Shown: positions 1-7,605, numbered from the stretch's first letter. The stretch is DNA of 43,328 bases from an uncultured Collinsella sp. (GCA_900540945.1 UQHQ01000017.1:1-43328); one strand, 5' to 3'. Numbers and translations: made by a program. The notes: generated from the sequence alone by a model not told the origin.

Positions 1-22
1 GTCGATGATTTCAATCCTGCGG

Positions 23-184
23 CTAGCCGATGTTCTTCGCAAATAAATGAGGCTTCCATGGCCATGTGGCAGCTTGTCTCACCGATGGGTGGGAGCCGAG
101 TACTTGTCGGACGATTTGCCTGGCCTCGGCGTATTCCTGGACGGGATCTGCCGGGTTATCGCAATCCTCGACGAGATATTTCAA
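23..184 (-). CDS. Possible small protein, 53 aa, unknown function
   Basis: A leftward reading frame with a TTG start preceded by AAGAAGGTG at about 6 nt, a believable ribosome binding site. The product begins LKYLVEDCDNPADP and ends in TWPWKPHLFAKNIG. It lies about 57 nt after another small frame on the same strand. I recognise no family. Its length and the non-ATG start make it uncertain; it could be the remnant of a longer element gene. No opposing reading frame here looks better. Confidence 0.25.
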   Translation of the reverse strand: MKYLVEDCDNPADPVQEYAEARQIVRQVLGSHPSVRQAATWPWKPHLFAKNIG

Positions 185-240
185 AGCGGCACCTTCTTAA
201 ACGGCGGACGTGACGGCAACCATCCCTGAATTCTATAAAA

Positions 241-405
241 TCAAGTCCTGGCGTGGGCGGCGAATTGGCGGAGCTCGTCATCGTCCATATCGTCGAGGTG
301 TAGCAGCCTCGCCAGCGCGGCCCTCTGCTCCATCGGGTACCTACCGCTCGGAGACTTGCGAATCGTCTCCAAGATGACCTCTGGGGCGAGGGCTGGGAAA
401 TCCAC
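241..405 (-). CDS. Possible small acidic protein, 54 aa, unknown function
   Basis: A leftward frame with a GTG start. An in-frame stop lies two codons upstream, so it cannot be a tail of a longer gene unless a frameshift is present. The product begins MDFPALAPEV, has an amphipathic Leu-rich middle (RAALARLLHL) and an acidic stretch (DDMDDDEL). The composition looks like a folded helical peptide rather than random translation. The ribosome binding site is weak. Function unknown; cargo of the integrative element. Confidence 0.3.
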   Translation of the reverse strand: MDFPALAPEVILETIRKSPSGRYPMEQRAALARLLHLDDMDDDELRQFAAHART

Positions 406-936
406 GCCCTAGGGAGCGACCAAGGAGATGGATTCAGCTGTCCCTCCCATGTGTTGGGACCTCATTCAGGGCATCGGCTGCATCCGGCCTTTCGCATTCG
501 CCGCCCGGCTCTCCGGTCCCGCCCGGCCGACGGGTTTCCCATCTACGGCAAAACGATCGCACTTATATATATGCATTCCCGGATTGGGAATATGTTTCAG
601 CCCACGCGAGCAAAGCCTCGGCGTACTCCGTGGCATCTCGGCTTTGCACCCTGCAATGCCGCGCAGCGGAGATACCACCTGAGACGGATGTCGATGCATC
701 GAACCCGAGACCGGGCGCTGCGGCGGGAAGCCTCTCGCACGGACAATCTGCTCGATCTTGCCGCACCCGTCTTAAAAGGTTCGACAAACGTTTAATCGTA
801 CGACATCCGTCGAACAGTCGGGGGTACATACCACTACAGAAGGCCCATGGAACGGGGAGCAAGATGGTCGGCGACGGGTTCAAGGCACTCTCCGGCCCCA
901 CGCGCCGCCAGGGAGGGCGTCGGGAGGGAGGCCGTA
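406..936. other. Element intergenic stretch without a convincing gene
   Basis: Several overlapping frames of 77-114 codons are open on both strands here, but they contradict one another, lack good ribosome binding sites and show no recognisable motif. A leftward frame ending near 563 has a protein-like tail (ATEYAEALLAWAETYSQ), and the next frame over continues with IYKCDRFAVDGKPVG, so a decayed leftward gene is possible. Nothing firmer can be said. Confidence 0.3.
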
Positions 937-1392
937 ATGGGTGAGAAGGGCGAGCGGCCGGAGCGGGTGTTCCCCGGCAGGACAGACCCGTGGTTCATAG
1001 CGGCCATGGTGATTGTGGCGGGCGGTTTATCCGCGGCGTGTATCGCGTGTTTCCTGAGCTCAAGTCCCGCGCTCCTATGGGGCTGGCTCGCGCTGGTGCC
1101 CGTCCCGGCCCTCGTGGCCCTGGCCGCCCTTCCCGTCCGCAGCAACCGCCTCGAGCTCTACGACGACCGCCTCGTCGTCGTGTACGCTGGGACGCGTTCG
1201 GTGATACCCTACGCCCACGTGCGGGGCGTCCGGCGCACCAGGACGCTCTGGGCGGGGACGGCCAACTCGCTCGACCGCGTCTACATCGAGGCGCCCTACG
1301 ACGGCGACGCCATCGTCTCGGTGACCGACAACGATGCCCTCGTGGCGGAGTTGGGGCACAGGTGCGGCCTCGGGCCATACTCCCATTTTTGA
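937..1392 (+). CDS. Membrane-anchored bacterial PH-domain protein
   Basis: A 151-residue protein. The ATG at 937 is preferred to the upstream in-frame ATG at 847 because it follows a purine-rich GGGAGGGAGG at suitable distance. Residues about 18-68 hold two hydrophobic membrane segments with a short turn. The rest is a small beta-rich domain (NRLELYDDRLVV, then IPYAHVRGVRRTRTLWAG, then VYIEAPYDGDAIVSV) resembling the bacterial PH (bPH_6-type) domain found after paired membrane helices. Such proteins sit in the membrane with the PH domain in the cytoplasm; their molecular role is mostly unknown. It is the only clear cargo gene of the element here and has no visible operon partner. Confidence 0.65.
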   Translation: MGEKGERPERVFPGRTDPWFIAAMVIVAGGLSAACIACFLSSSPALLWGWLALVPVPALVALAALPVRSNRLELYDDRLVVVYAGTRSVIPYAHVRGVRRTRTLWAGTANSLDRVYIEAPYDGDAIVSVTDNDALVAELGHRCGLGPYSHF

Positions 1393-1526
1393 GAGAGGTG
1401 CCGTCGGGGCCCCCGAAAGCCGTATGCATCAGCAGACCTTTATTCGAAATCGGGCGGCGCGGCTGATAATCCCAGGCCTGAACCGCGAGGCCTCACCTGC
1501 ATTCCCGCTGACTCTTTGCGTAAACA

Positions 1527-1570
1527 TAAAAAGAAGGGCACGGGCGTCCGCCTTCGCGGAAACCCGTGCC
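1527..1570 (-). terminator. Intrinsic terminator of the integrase gene
   Basis: GGCACGGG (1537-1544) pairs with CCCGTGCC (1563-1570) around an inner TCCGC/GCGGA hairpin. On the minus strand the stem is followed by CTTCTTTTTATG. It lies about 100 nt after the integrase stop codon, in the right orientation to end that transcript. Confidence 0.7.
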
Positions 1571-1669
1571 AAGATTTGCGCCACCGAGATGACCGAGTAG
1601 AATATATCTAACGCGATTCCACATTCCCGTACTTGCACTACGGATTTGGGAAAGCGAATGTCTCAGCCT

Positions 1670-3148
1670 CTACTCGACCACGGTCGCCTCGGTCGGGATG
1701 GCCCCCAGCACTGCCGCGTACTCGGTGGGGTAGAGGCGGCTGATGGTCTGGACGTCGCGGATGAGGACGTTGCGGTCGTCGGGCTCGGTGATGCCGTAGC
1801 CGAACGCCTCGAGCGTCTCGATCGCCTCGCGGATCTTCTGCTGGAACATGGGGCCGGGGTCCACCCTCAGGCCGAGGTAGCCGCGCCACAGGCTCGGCGA
1901 CACGCGCAGCATGTTCTGGATCTTGGACATCGGCTCGATGTCGGCGTAGACGTTGAGCGTGACCATGGCGTCCTTGTGCCCGAGAATCGACTGCAGCGCC
2001 TTGATGTCGCCACCGTGGCGGATCCACTGCGTCGCGAAGGTGTGGCGCAGGCCGTGGAAGGTGATCAGCTCATCGTTGGTGCCCATAAGGCCGTTGGTCT
2101 CCGAGAACGTCTTGAACGCCCTGCGGATGTAGCTGGTGGTGGCGAAGGAGCCGTCCGCCCGCGACACGACGTAGCTGTCCGCGAGGTCGCGCAGGCCGAG
2201 GGTCGACGCCTCCCGGAGCCTCTGCGAATCGATCTCGTGGATCTCTTTCAGAAAGGGGAGCAGGCCCACCGGGTCGATGGGGATCGTCCTCAGGTCGTGG
2301 TTCTTGGTGTCCTTGATGAAGGAGCCCCTGTCCTTGACGTAGGCCACGGAGTGCCTGACCGTGATGAGCCCCGACTCGAAGTCGACGTCGCACCAGCGCA
2401 GGCCGCAGACCTCGCCGATGCGCATCCCGGTGTGCAGGGCGAGCACGACCGCCCGCCTGAAGGTCGAGTCCGACATCATCGAGGTCACCGAGTTGAGCTT
2501 CGGCACGAGGTCGGAGCGCAGCGCGTTCCTGGGCCTGGCGATGACCCTGGGCGCGAGGGCGCCGTCGAACGGGTTCCTCCCGATCGTGTCGTTGCTCCGC
2601 TTGAGGAGCATGGCGTAGAGCCGCTTGCCGAGCTTGAAGGACTTGTTGAGCGTGTCGGGCGCCGTGCCCAGGGCGATCCTGCGCCTCGACCACGCGTTGA
2701 CGTCGTCGGTCGTCACCTCGTTCACTGGGACGAGGCCGAGATCGTCGCGCTCTATGTGCAGGGCGCTGTAGTGGTAGTCGTCGCGGGTCGTCGGGGTGAT
2801 CCTGTTCATCTCTAGGCAGGAGGCGATGAACTTCTCGAGCGCCTCGGATAGCGGCAGCGCGGCGTAGTCGTCCCGCTTCTCGGCGCCGATAGCGGCCCTC
2901 GTCTTCTCGGCCGAGGCGAGCTCCAGCTCGACCTCCGACCTGAATTCCGCGAGGACGCGCATCGCCGCCGCCCTTCCCCTCGTGCCCCGCTCCAGGCAGG
3001 GAACGCCGGTGTTCTTGGTCCTCTGGACCTTCTTCCCGGTCGCCTCGTCGGCCACCGTCACGACGGCCTGCCATTTGCCCCCGTTCTTCCTCACGCCGCC
3101 GTTTCCGCATACGCGCAAGGTTTTATTGCTGCATTTCTCGTTTTGCAT
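1670..3148 (-). CDS. Tyrosine recombinase / phage-type integrase
   Basis: A 492-residue site-specific recombinase that would integrate and excise the element at tRNA-Pro. The N-terminal part (about 1-190) fits an arm-binding plus SAM-like core-binding region. The catalytic domain shows Arg243 (HTGMRIGEVCGL), His365 and Arg368 (FHGLRHTFATQWI), a later His in ILGHKD, and the nucleophile Tyr401 (NVYADI). After the tyrosine there is an extra tail of about 90 residues, longer than in most relatives. The ATG at 3148 follows AGGAG at 7 nt. The gene starts about 250 bp from the tRNA fragment and reads away from it, and its own terminator follows the stop. No excisionase gene is visible between it and the att site. 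Confidence 0.93.
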   Translation of the reverse strand: MQNEKCSNKTLRVCGNGGVRKNGGKWQAVVTVADEATGKKVQRTKNTGVPCLERGTRGRAAAMRVLAEFRSEVELELASAEKTRAAIGAEKRDDYAALPLSEALEKFIASCLEMNRITPTTRDDYHYSALHIERDDLGLVPVNEVTTDDVNAWSRRRIALGTAPDTLNKSFKLGKRLYAMLLKRSNDTIGRNPFDGALAPRVIARPRNALRSDLVPKLNSVTSMMSDSTFRRAVVLALHTGMRIGEVCGLRWCDVDFESGLITVRHSVAYVKDRGSFIKDTKNHDLRTIPIDPVGLLPFLKEIHEIDSQRLREASTLGLRDLADSYVVSRADGSFATTSYIRRAFKTFSETNGLMGTNDELITFHGLRHTFATQWIRHGGDIKALQSILGHKDAMVTLNVYADIEPMSKIQNMLRVSPSLWRGYLGLRVDPGPMFQQKIREAIETLEAFGYGITEPDDRNVLIRDVQTISRLYPTEYAAVLGAIPTEATVVE

Positions 3149-3318
3149 GTCTGCTCCTAAATCCGCAGTTGATTAGAAACAGGCGGGCCCACCTGCGGGA
3201 ACCCGGTACGGCGGCGATTCGGGGCTCCTACCCCCGTTGATTAAATCACCGGCTGCACCGCGCTCTGCAAAGCCGATAATATGCTATCTGGACAAACCGC
3301 GCTGAGCTGGTAAAATTT

Positions 3319-3350
3319 ACTAGCGTAAAAACGCGCGACTTTACGCTAGT
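3319..3350. repeat. Perfect 11-bp inverted repeat between integrase and att site
   Basis: ACTAGCGTAAA (3319-3329) is repeated inverted as TTTACGCTAGT (3340-3350), separated by 10 nt. It lies about 50 bp from the tRNA-Pro crossover fragment and about 170 bp upstream of the integrase start. Likely roles are a recombinase arm site, an excisionase or repressor operator, or a replication/transfer signal. It has no U-run, so it is not a terminator. Confidence 0.6.
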
Positions 3351-3399
3351 TGAGCGTGTTATAATAAATTATCAACAGTTAAAACATGATTCCTGCACG

Positions 3400-3444
3400 C
3401 TGGGGGTCAAGGGGTCGCTGGTTCGAATCCAGTCGTCCCGACCA
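3400..3444 (+). tRNA. 3' fragment of tRNA-Pro (GGG), element attachment site
   Basis: Reading rightward there is an anticodon loop CTGGGGG (anticodon GGG), the 3' half of the anticodon stem TCAAG, a variable loop GGGTC, a T stem-loop GCTGG-TTCGAAT-CCAGT, the acceptor 3' strand CGTCCCG, discriminator A and encoded CCA. The expected 5' anticodon-stem strand CTTGA is absent; TGCAC-type sequence replaces it. So only the part from the anticodon loop onward is present. This is not a functional tRNA but the att repeat left by insertion; identity with the tRNA starts at the anticodon loop, a common crossover site for tyrosine integrases. Confidence 0.85.
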
Positions 3445-3453
3445 GAAGTTTGC

Positions 3454-3484
3454 AGGTCAGGCACCTAGTGTCTGACCTTTTTTG
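3454..3484 (+). terminator. Terminator of the original tRNA-Pro gene
   Basis: AGGTCAGGCAC (3454-3464) pairs with GTGTCTGACCT (3468-3478) around a 3-nt CTA loop, followed by six T. It starts 10 nt after the tRNA CCA end, so it is the native transcription end of the disrupted tRNA gene and marks the return to chromosomal DNA. Confidence 0.85.
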
Positions 3485-3563
3485 TTTAATAATCAATTGC
3501 TTTAAGCAACAAAGAATCAACGACCAACCGTCCTCCACATGTCTGGACTCTCTATGCTCGCGC

Positions 3564-3592
3564 TGGATAGACATCGCTAGAACGGGTATAGT
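3564..3592 (+). promoter_or_regulatory. Putative promoter for the pgsA-like/garA/ftsR operon
   Basis: TGGATA at 3564-3569 and TATAGT at 3587-3592 with a 17-nt spacer. The -10 is good, the -35 only fair. It lies about 37 nt before the GTG start of the phosphatidyltransferase gene. Because the element inserted just upstream, this promoter would have to serve the operon on its own. Confidence 0.45.
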
Positions 3593-3628
3593 ATCGAAAG
3601 TTTTGTCGTTTACCAGCGGGGGAGTCCT

Positions 3629-4333
3629 GTGGGCATCAAAAAGAAGATCAAAAAGGAGCTTATCGGCACTTCCGATTACCCGTCGAATAAGATCTTCACG
3701 ATCTCCAATTTCATTACCTTCACGCGCCTGATCCTCACGCTGGTCTTCCTGTACCTGTTTGTGACGGACAACAACCGTGTCGTCGCCATCGTCATCTATG
3801 CCATCGCGGCCTCCACCGACTGGATGGACGGCCAGATTGCCCGCATGACCAAAACGGTCTCGTGGCTCGGCAAGATTATGGATCCCATCTGCGACCGTGC
3901 GCTGCTATTTACCGGCGTACTGGGCCTGGTGGTCCGCGGCGAGCTTCCCATCTGGGTCTGCGTGCTCATCATTGGTCGCGATATCTACCTTGGTATCGGC
4001 ACGCTCATCGTGCGCCACTATCACCGCCGCCCCATCGACGTCGTCTTTCCCGGCAAGATTGCCACGGCGCTGCTCATGACCGGCTTCTCGCTCATGCTGT
4101 TGGGCTTTCCCACTGTGGACGGCTGGCATCTGCTACCCGCCACGCTCACGGCCTTCCCGGGCCTCAACGGCAGCCCGGTACCGCTCGGCATCTTCTTCGT
4201 GTATGGCGGCGTCATCTTCTCCATGCTCACCGCTGTCATCTATTCCATTAAGGGTGGAGCGGCCATTAAACAGGCTGTCGCGCATCCCGAGGACGAAGAC
4301 ATCGACTTTCTTAACCCCGAAATCGAGGACTAA
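3629..4333 (+). CDS. CDP-alcohol phosphatidyltransferase family membrane protein
   Basis: A 234-residue membrane enzyme that transfers a phosphatidyl group from a CDP-lipid to an alcohol in phospholipid synthesis; the acceptor cannot be read from the sequence. The family signature D-x2-DG-x2-AR-x8-G-x3-D-x3-D is complete: DWMDGQIAR, then G and DPICD. Several hydrophobic segments follow, and the tail is acidic (EDEDIDF). The start is GTG at 3629 after GGGGGAG. A second, canonical pgsA lies at 24688-25326, so this copy may make another lipid. In Mycobacterium a pgsA paralogue (pgsA2) lies near the garA-ftsR pair, and the same neighbours are seen here. Its own substrate assignment stays open. 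Confidence 0.85.
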   Translation: MGIKKKIKKELIGTSDYPSNKIFTISNFITFTRLILTLVFLYLFVTDNNRVVAIVIYAIAASTDWMDGQIARMTKTVSWLGKIMDPICDRALLFTGVLGLVVRGELPIWVCVLIIGRDIYLGIGTLIVRHYHRRPIDVVFPGKIATALLMTGFSLMLLGFPTVDGWHLLPATLTAFPGLNGSPVPLGIFFVYGGVIFSMLTAVIYSIKGGAAIKQAVAHPEDEDIDFLNPEIED

Positions 4334-4399
4334 GCCATTGGGGTATGATTACGTACAGTTCATTCTTTGCGGCATGTCCGCGTTAAGTTAGGGGTTGTC

Positions 4400-4834
4400 A
4401 TGGACAACATGGTTAACAATATGCCTCAGAACGATAAGGCCTCAGACGCCACCTGCGTTTTCCGCGTTCCTTCGAGTGATGTCACCGTTCCCGACCTCAT
4501 GGCCAACGTGCACATCACCGCACCCGTCTTATCTATCGTCAAAGGCCCTCAAACCGGTGCAGCCTTTGAGCTCGAGGATAATGTGACCACCATCGGCCGC
4601 GATCCCGCCAACGGCATCTTCCTCAACGACATGACCGTGTCGCGTAGCCACGCGCGCATTATTCGCGAGGGTCTGGGTGCCCGCATCGAGGACCTGGGCT
4701 CGCTCAACGGTACGTGGGTTGACGGCGCCATCGTCAACGGCGCACCGCTGCACGATGGCTCTTCAGTCCAGATCGGTACGTTTACGCTCATCTATCACGA
4801 GAGCACGCCGGAGCGCATCGAAACCGGTGAGTAG
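4400..4834 (+). CDS. GarA/OdhI-like FHA-domain protein
   Basis: A 144-residue soluble protein with one forkhead-associated domain, a phosphothreonine-binding fold (about residues 55-135). FHA core residues are visible: GRD, then SRSH and LGSLNGTW. The flexible N-terminus contains ATCVFR, which matches the TxVFR-type phosphorylation site of GarA and OdhI; here the threonine is Thr18. In those proteins phosphorylation by a PknB-type kinase makes the FHA domain bind its own tail and switches off control of 2-oxoglutarate enzymes. Start: ATG at 4400 follows AGGGG by 5 nt, preferred to the upstream in-frame start at 4367. It lies 3 nt before ftsR. Targets in this organism are unknown. Confidence 0.85.
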   Translation: MDNMVNNMPQNDKASDATCVFRVPSSDVTVPDLMANVHITAPVLSIVKGPQTGAAFELEDNVTTIGRDPANGIFLNDMTVSRSHARIIREGLGARIEDLGSLNGTWVDGAIVNGAPLHDGSSVQIGTFTLIYHESTPERIETGE

Positions 4835-4837
4835 GGC

Positions 4838-5722
4838 ATGGCCGAACGCAATTATCTGAGTATCGGCCAGGTCGTCAATTTACTTCGAGGCGCATACCCC
4901 GATCTTTCGAACTCAAAAATTAGATTTCTCGAAGATGAGGGGCTCATCACCCCTCATCGCACGCCTAAGGGCTATCGTCAGTACTCCAAGGAGGACGTTG
5001 ACCGCCTGGAGGTCATTCTGCATCTGCAGAAAACTCGCTACATGCCGCTCAATGTGATCAAGCAGCGCCTGGAAAACGCCACGGACCTGTCTACGCTCGC
5101 TTACGAGGTGGGCCTGCTGTCCGACGTTCCGCTCAAGACGGAGCCCAAGGAGACCAAGCAAAAGCTGCATCCTATCGAGACCATCCCCGATATGCTCGGT
5201 GTTGAGATCTCGTTTATCCGCTCCCTGGCCGAAAACGACCTCATTCGCATCATCAAGAGTCCGCAGAATCGCGAGCTTGTCGATGGCCGCGATTTCCCGA
5301 TCATCCGCTATTGCTCCGAGCTTTCGCGCTTCCATATCGAGCCGCGCAACCTGCGCCAGTACGTATCGTCCGCAAACCGCGAGTCCTCGATGTTTGAGCA
5401 GGTGCTCGTAAGCATGCTCGGTATGGATACTTCCGACGACGAGCGCGATGCCAAGCTCGAGCGCGCATTTAAGAAACTGCATGACCTCACCGAGGGCGTC
5501 CATACCGCTCTGCTCAAGAACCGCGTATTTGAGTCACTCAACGCCGTGGTGGAGGATGCCGATATCGATGCCCTCGACGAGGAGATCGCACGCTCCGAGT
5601 CAACCAAGGCCAAAAGCGAAGAGGCATCTACCTCCGCGGTCCCCGTGCGTGAGGAATCCCTCGTGCAGCCGCTCAAAGTTGTCGCCCCCTCACGCGCCGG
5701 CACCGCCAGCGCGGCCAAATAG
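4838..5722 (+). CDS. FtsR-type MerR family transcriptional regulator
   Basis: A 294-residue DNA-binding protein. Residues about 5-75 form a MerR winged helix-turn-helix (YLSIGQVVNLL, SKIRFLEDEGLITPHR, KGYRQYSKEDVDRLEVI). The rest is an uncharacterised C-terminal region ending in a Ser/Ala-rich tail, with no metal-binding cysteine cluster of the classic MerR type. The sequence SxIRFLExEGLxxPxRTxxGYR and the FHA gene just upstream match Rv1828/FtsR, an activator of ftsZ and other division genes in actinobacteria. It follows garA by 3 nt, so the two are co-transcribed. The binding site cannot be defined from this window. Confidence 0.87.
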   Translation: MAERNYLSIGQVVNLLRGAYPDLSNSKIRFLEDEGLITPHRTPKGYRQYSKEDVDRLEVILHLQKTRYMPLNVIKQRLENATDLSTLAYEVGLLSDVPLKTEPKETKQKLHPIETIPDMLGVEISFIRSLAENDLIRIIKSPQNRELVDGRDFPIIRYCSELSRFHIEPRNLRQYVSSANRESSMFEQVLVSMLGMDTSDDERDAKLERAFKKLHDLTEGVHTALLKNRVFESLNAVVEDADIDALDEEIARSESTKAKSEEASTSAVPVREESLVQPLKVVAPSRAGTASAAK

Positions 5723-5760
5723 ACGCTGCTACAAACCAGCCTCCCCTGAAAGGTCATGCC

Positions 5761-6291
5761 ATGTACGACTTCGAATCTCACATCGTCGACATCCCCGACT
5801 ATCCCGAGCCCGGAGTCGTCTTTAAGGACATCACGCCGCTCTTTGGTAATCCCGAAGCGCTAAAGGCCATGGTAGATGCCCTGGCCGAGCATTTTGCCGG
5901 TAAGGGTATCACCAAGGTCGTGGGTCCCGAGGCTCGCGGCTTTATGGTCGGCGTGCCCGTGGCCGTCGCCCTGGGCGCTGGCTTTGTGCCCGCACGCAAG
6001 CCGGGCAAGCTGCCTCGCAAGACGGTGAGCGAGAGCTACGAGCTCGAATATGGCACCGACTCTATCGAGATCCACGCCGATGCCATTACCTCTAAAGATA
6101 CCGTGTTGATTCTGGACGACTTGGTCGCGACGGGCGGAACCGTCGAGGCAACAGGTAAACTGGTGCGAGATATGGGCGCAAAGCTTGTGGGTTACGGTTG
6201 TATCCTCGAGCTTGCGTTTCTTAACCCGCGCAAGAAGCTCACGCCTTCCAACGAGGACGTCGAGCTCTTTAGCCTGGTAACGGTGGACTAG
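5761..6291 (+). CDS. Adenine phosphoribosyltransferase
   Basis: A 176-residue purine-salvage enzyme that makes AMP from adenine and PRPP in the cytoplasm. The PRPP-binding motif VLILDDLVATGGT is intact, and the N-terminal DYPEPGVVFKDITPLF and GPEARGF blocks typical of Apt are present. The length is normal for the family. It starts 38 nt after ftsR in the same direction, and no terminator is visible between them, so it is probably in the same transcript. Confidence 0.95.
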   Translation: MYDFESHIVDIPDYPEPGVVFKDITPLFGNPEALKAMVDALAEHFAGKGITKVVGPEARGFMVGVPVAVALGAGFVPARKPGKLPRKTVSESYELEYGTDSIEIHADAITSKDTVLILDDLVATGGTVEATGKLVRDMGAKLVGYGCILELAFLNPRKKLTPSNEDVELFSLVTVD

Positions 6292-6323
6292 CCGCTACCC
6301 TTAGATACCGGAAAGGAAGCTCC

Positions 6324-7430
6324 ATGCGCACAGCAAATACGCACAAAAACATGGCACGCTGCGCTGCTACGGCAACCCTCGCTTGTGTTTTGGGCCTGGG
6401 CCTCGCGGCTCCGGCCTATGCTGATACCGCATCCGACCTTGCCGCTGCTCGTACCAAACTCGAGCAGATCGGCACGCAGACCCAGCAAATTCATGAAGAA
6501 CTCTCCGCACAGACGCAGGAGCTTGATCAGACTGCAGGCGAGATCACGCAAAAGCAGCAAGAGATTGCCGAGGGCCAGGCAAAGCTTTCGAGCTACGTTG
6601 CCGGTGAGTACAAGACCGGCGGTCTGAGTCTCCTTCAGGTTCTGACGGGCGTCGACGATCTGGGCGACATGCTCAATCGTCTGTTCTATTACGGCAAGGT
6701 TTCCGACAAGCAGGCCCAGACCATTCAGGATGTCAAGGACCTTAAGCAGCAGCTCACCGATAAGCAGGCCGAGCAGGAGAAGAACGTCGCCGCCACGCAA
6801 AAGAAAGTCGACGAGCTCAACGCCCAGCAGGCAGAAGCCCAGAGCATCGTGAACTCCCTAGATTCTCAGCTGCAGGCCGAGCTTGCCGCCGAGGCCGAGG
6901 CCAATGCGGCTCTGCAGGCCGGCATAAATGCCAGCACAGCCGAAAAGGCCACGGTAAGCAACGATACCGCCGGTACGACCGAGAATACCCCCGCGCCCAC
7001 ACCTGCTCCCACGCCGCAGCCTTCGACGCCCGCTCCTGCTCCTACGCCGCAGCCCTCGACGCCCGCTCCGGCTCCGGCCCCTTCTGCGCCGAGCCAGTCT
7101 GTTGACGGTGGTTCCGTTGTTTCGCGCGCCTACAGCAAGCTTGGTTGCGCTTATTCCTGGGGCGGCATTGGACCGGACAGCTTTGACTGCTCCGGTTTTG
7201 TAAGCTACTGTCTCACGGGTCGCTACTGCCGTCTGGGCACCACCGGCACCTTCATGGGTTGGACCCGCGTGTCCGACCCGCAACCCGGCGATGTCGTGGT
7301 TAACTCCTACCATACTGGCATCTATATCGGTAATGGTCAGATGATCCATGCTTCCGACTACAAGACGGGCGTCATCATCAGCTCCGTCGCAGCCGGCATG
7401 AACAACAACTATATTTTCGTGCGCTACTAA
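6324..7430 (+). CDS. Secreted NlpC/P60 peptidoglycan hydrolase with coiled coil
   Basis: A 368-residue exported cell-wall endopeptidase. A signal peptide ends near AYA-D (residues 33-34). Residues about 35-215 are a long Gln/Glu/Ala-rich coiled coil, as in RipC/PcsB-type division hydrolases, where it mediates control by FtsEX or similar. A Pro/Ala/Thr linker with repeated TPQPSTPAPAP follows. The C-terminal NlpC/P60 domain has catalytic Cys289 (DCSGF), His330 (YHTGIYIG) and His342 (MIHASDY). It likely cleaves peptide stems during cell separation. It starts 32 nt after apt and is followed by a good terminator. The partner that activates it is not in the window. Confidence 0.92.
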   Translation: MRTANTHKNMARCAATATLACVLGLGLAAPAYADTASDLAAARTKLEQIGTQTQQIHEELSAQTQELDQTAGEITQKQQEIAEGQAKLSSYVAGEYKTGGLSLLQVLTGVDDLGDMLNRLFYYGKVSDKQAQTIQDVKDLKQQLTDKQAEQEKNVAATQKKVDELNAQQAEAQSIVNSLDSQLQAELAAEAEANAALQAGINASTAEKATVSNDTAGTTENTPAPTPAPTPQPSTPAPAPTPQPSTPAPAPAPSAPSQSVDGGSVVSRAYSKLGCAYSWGGIGPDSFDCSGFVSYCLTGRYCRLGTTGTFMGWTRVSDPQPGDVVVNSYHTGIYIGNGQMIHASDYKTGVIISSVAAGMNNNYIFVRY

Positions 7431-7454
7431 GTCACTCTGTATAGCAAACGAATG

Positions 7455-7493
7455 TGAACCTCGTGGCCTTTGGGCTGCGAGGTTCATTTATTT
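7455..7493 (+). terminator. Terminator after the NlpC/P60 gene
   Basis: TGAACCTCG (7455-7463) pairs with CGAGGTTCA (7478-7486), 14-nt loop, followed by TTTATTTG. It lies 24 nt after the stop codon and closes the operon that begins at 3629. Confidence 0.8.
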
Positions 7494-7548
7494 GTGACCG
7501 TGCTCCATACATGATCCCAATGAGCTAGTTTTCAATACTAGATGCACG

Positions 7549-7576
7549 TTTCAAAGGTAAGCAAGATGGCTATAAT
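7549..7576 (+). promoter_or_regulatory. Putative promoter of the degV-family gene
   Basis: TATAAT at 7571-7576 is a perfect -10. TTTCAA at 7549-7554 is a weak -35 with a 16-nt spacer. It lies 29 nt before the ATG of the DegV gene and after the preceding terminator. Confidence 0.55.
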
Positions 7577-7605
7577 AAATGAGAAACATCTAGAAAGGAC
7601 CCTCT

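Larger units (their letters stand above)
1..3444. mobile_element. Right end of a tRNA-Pro-targeted integrative element
   Basis: The stretch left of the tRNA-Pro fragment carries a tyrosine recombinase whose gene begins about 250 bp from the fragment and points away from it, the usual layout of an attP-int module. The only tRNA part here is a 3' fragment (3400-3444) followed by a chromosomal-type terminator. By the usual logic of tRNA-targeting integrases, the intact tRNA copy and the other att site lie left of this window. Visible cargo is a PH-domain membrane protein and two possible small genes; no excisionase, relaxase or replication gene is visible. Whether it is a phage, an ICE or a smaller island cannot be told from this end. 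Confidence 0.75.

Noticed and set aside
428..944. Overlapping 77-114 codon frames on both strands
   Set aside because: Mutually exclusive, no ribosome sites, no motif. Kept only as a possible decayed region.
1646..2815. 389-codon plus-strand frame opposite the integrase
   Set aside because: Composition is Val/Asp/Gly/Leu/Ala-rich shadow text; the integrase on the other strand has all catalytic residues.
3400..3444. A functional tRNA gene
   Set aside because: The D arm, 5' acceptor strand and 5' anticodon stem are missing; only the 3' fragment is present.
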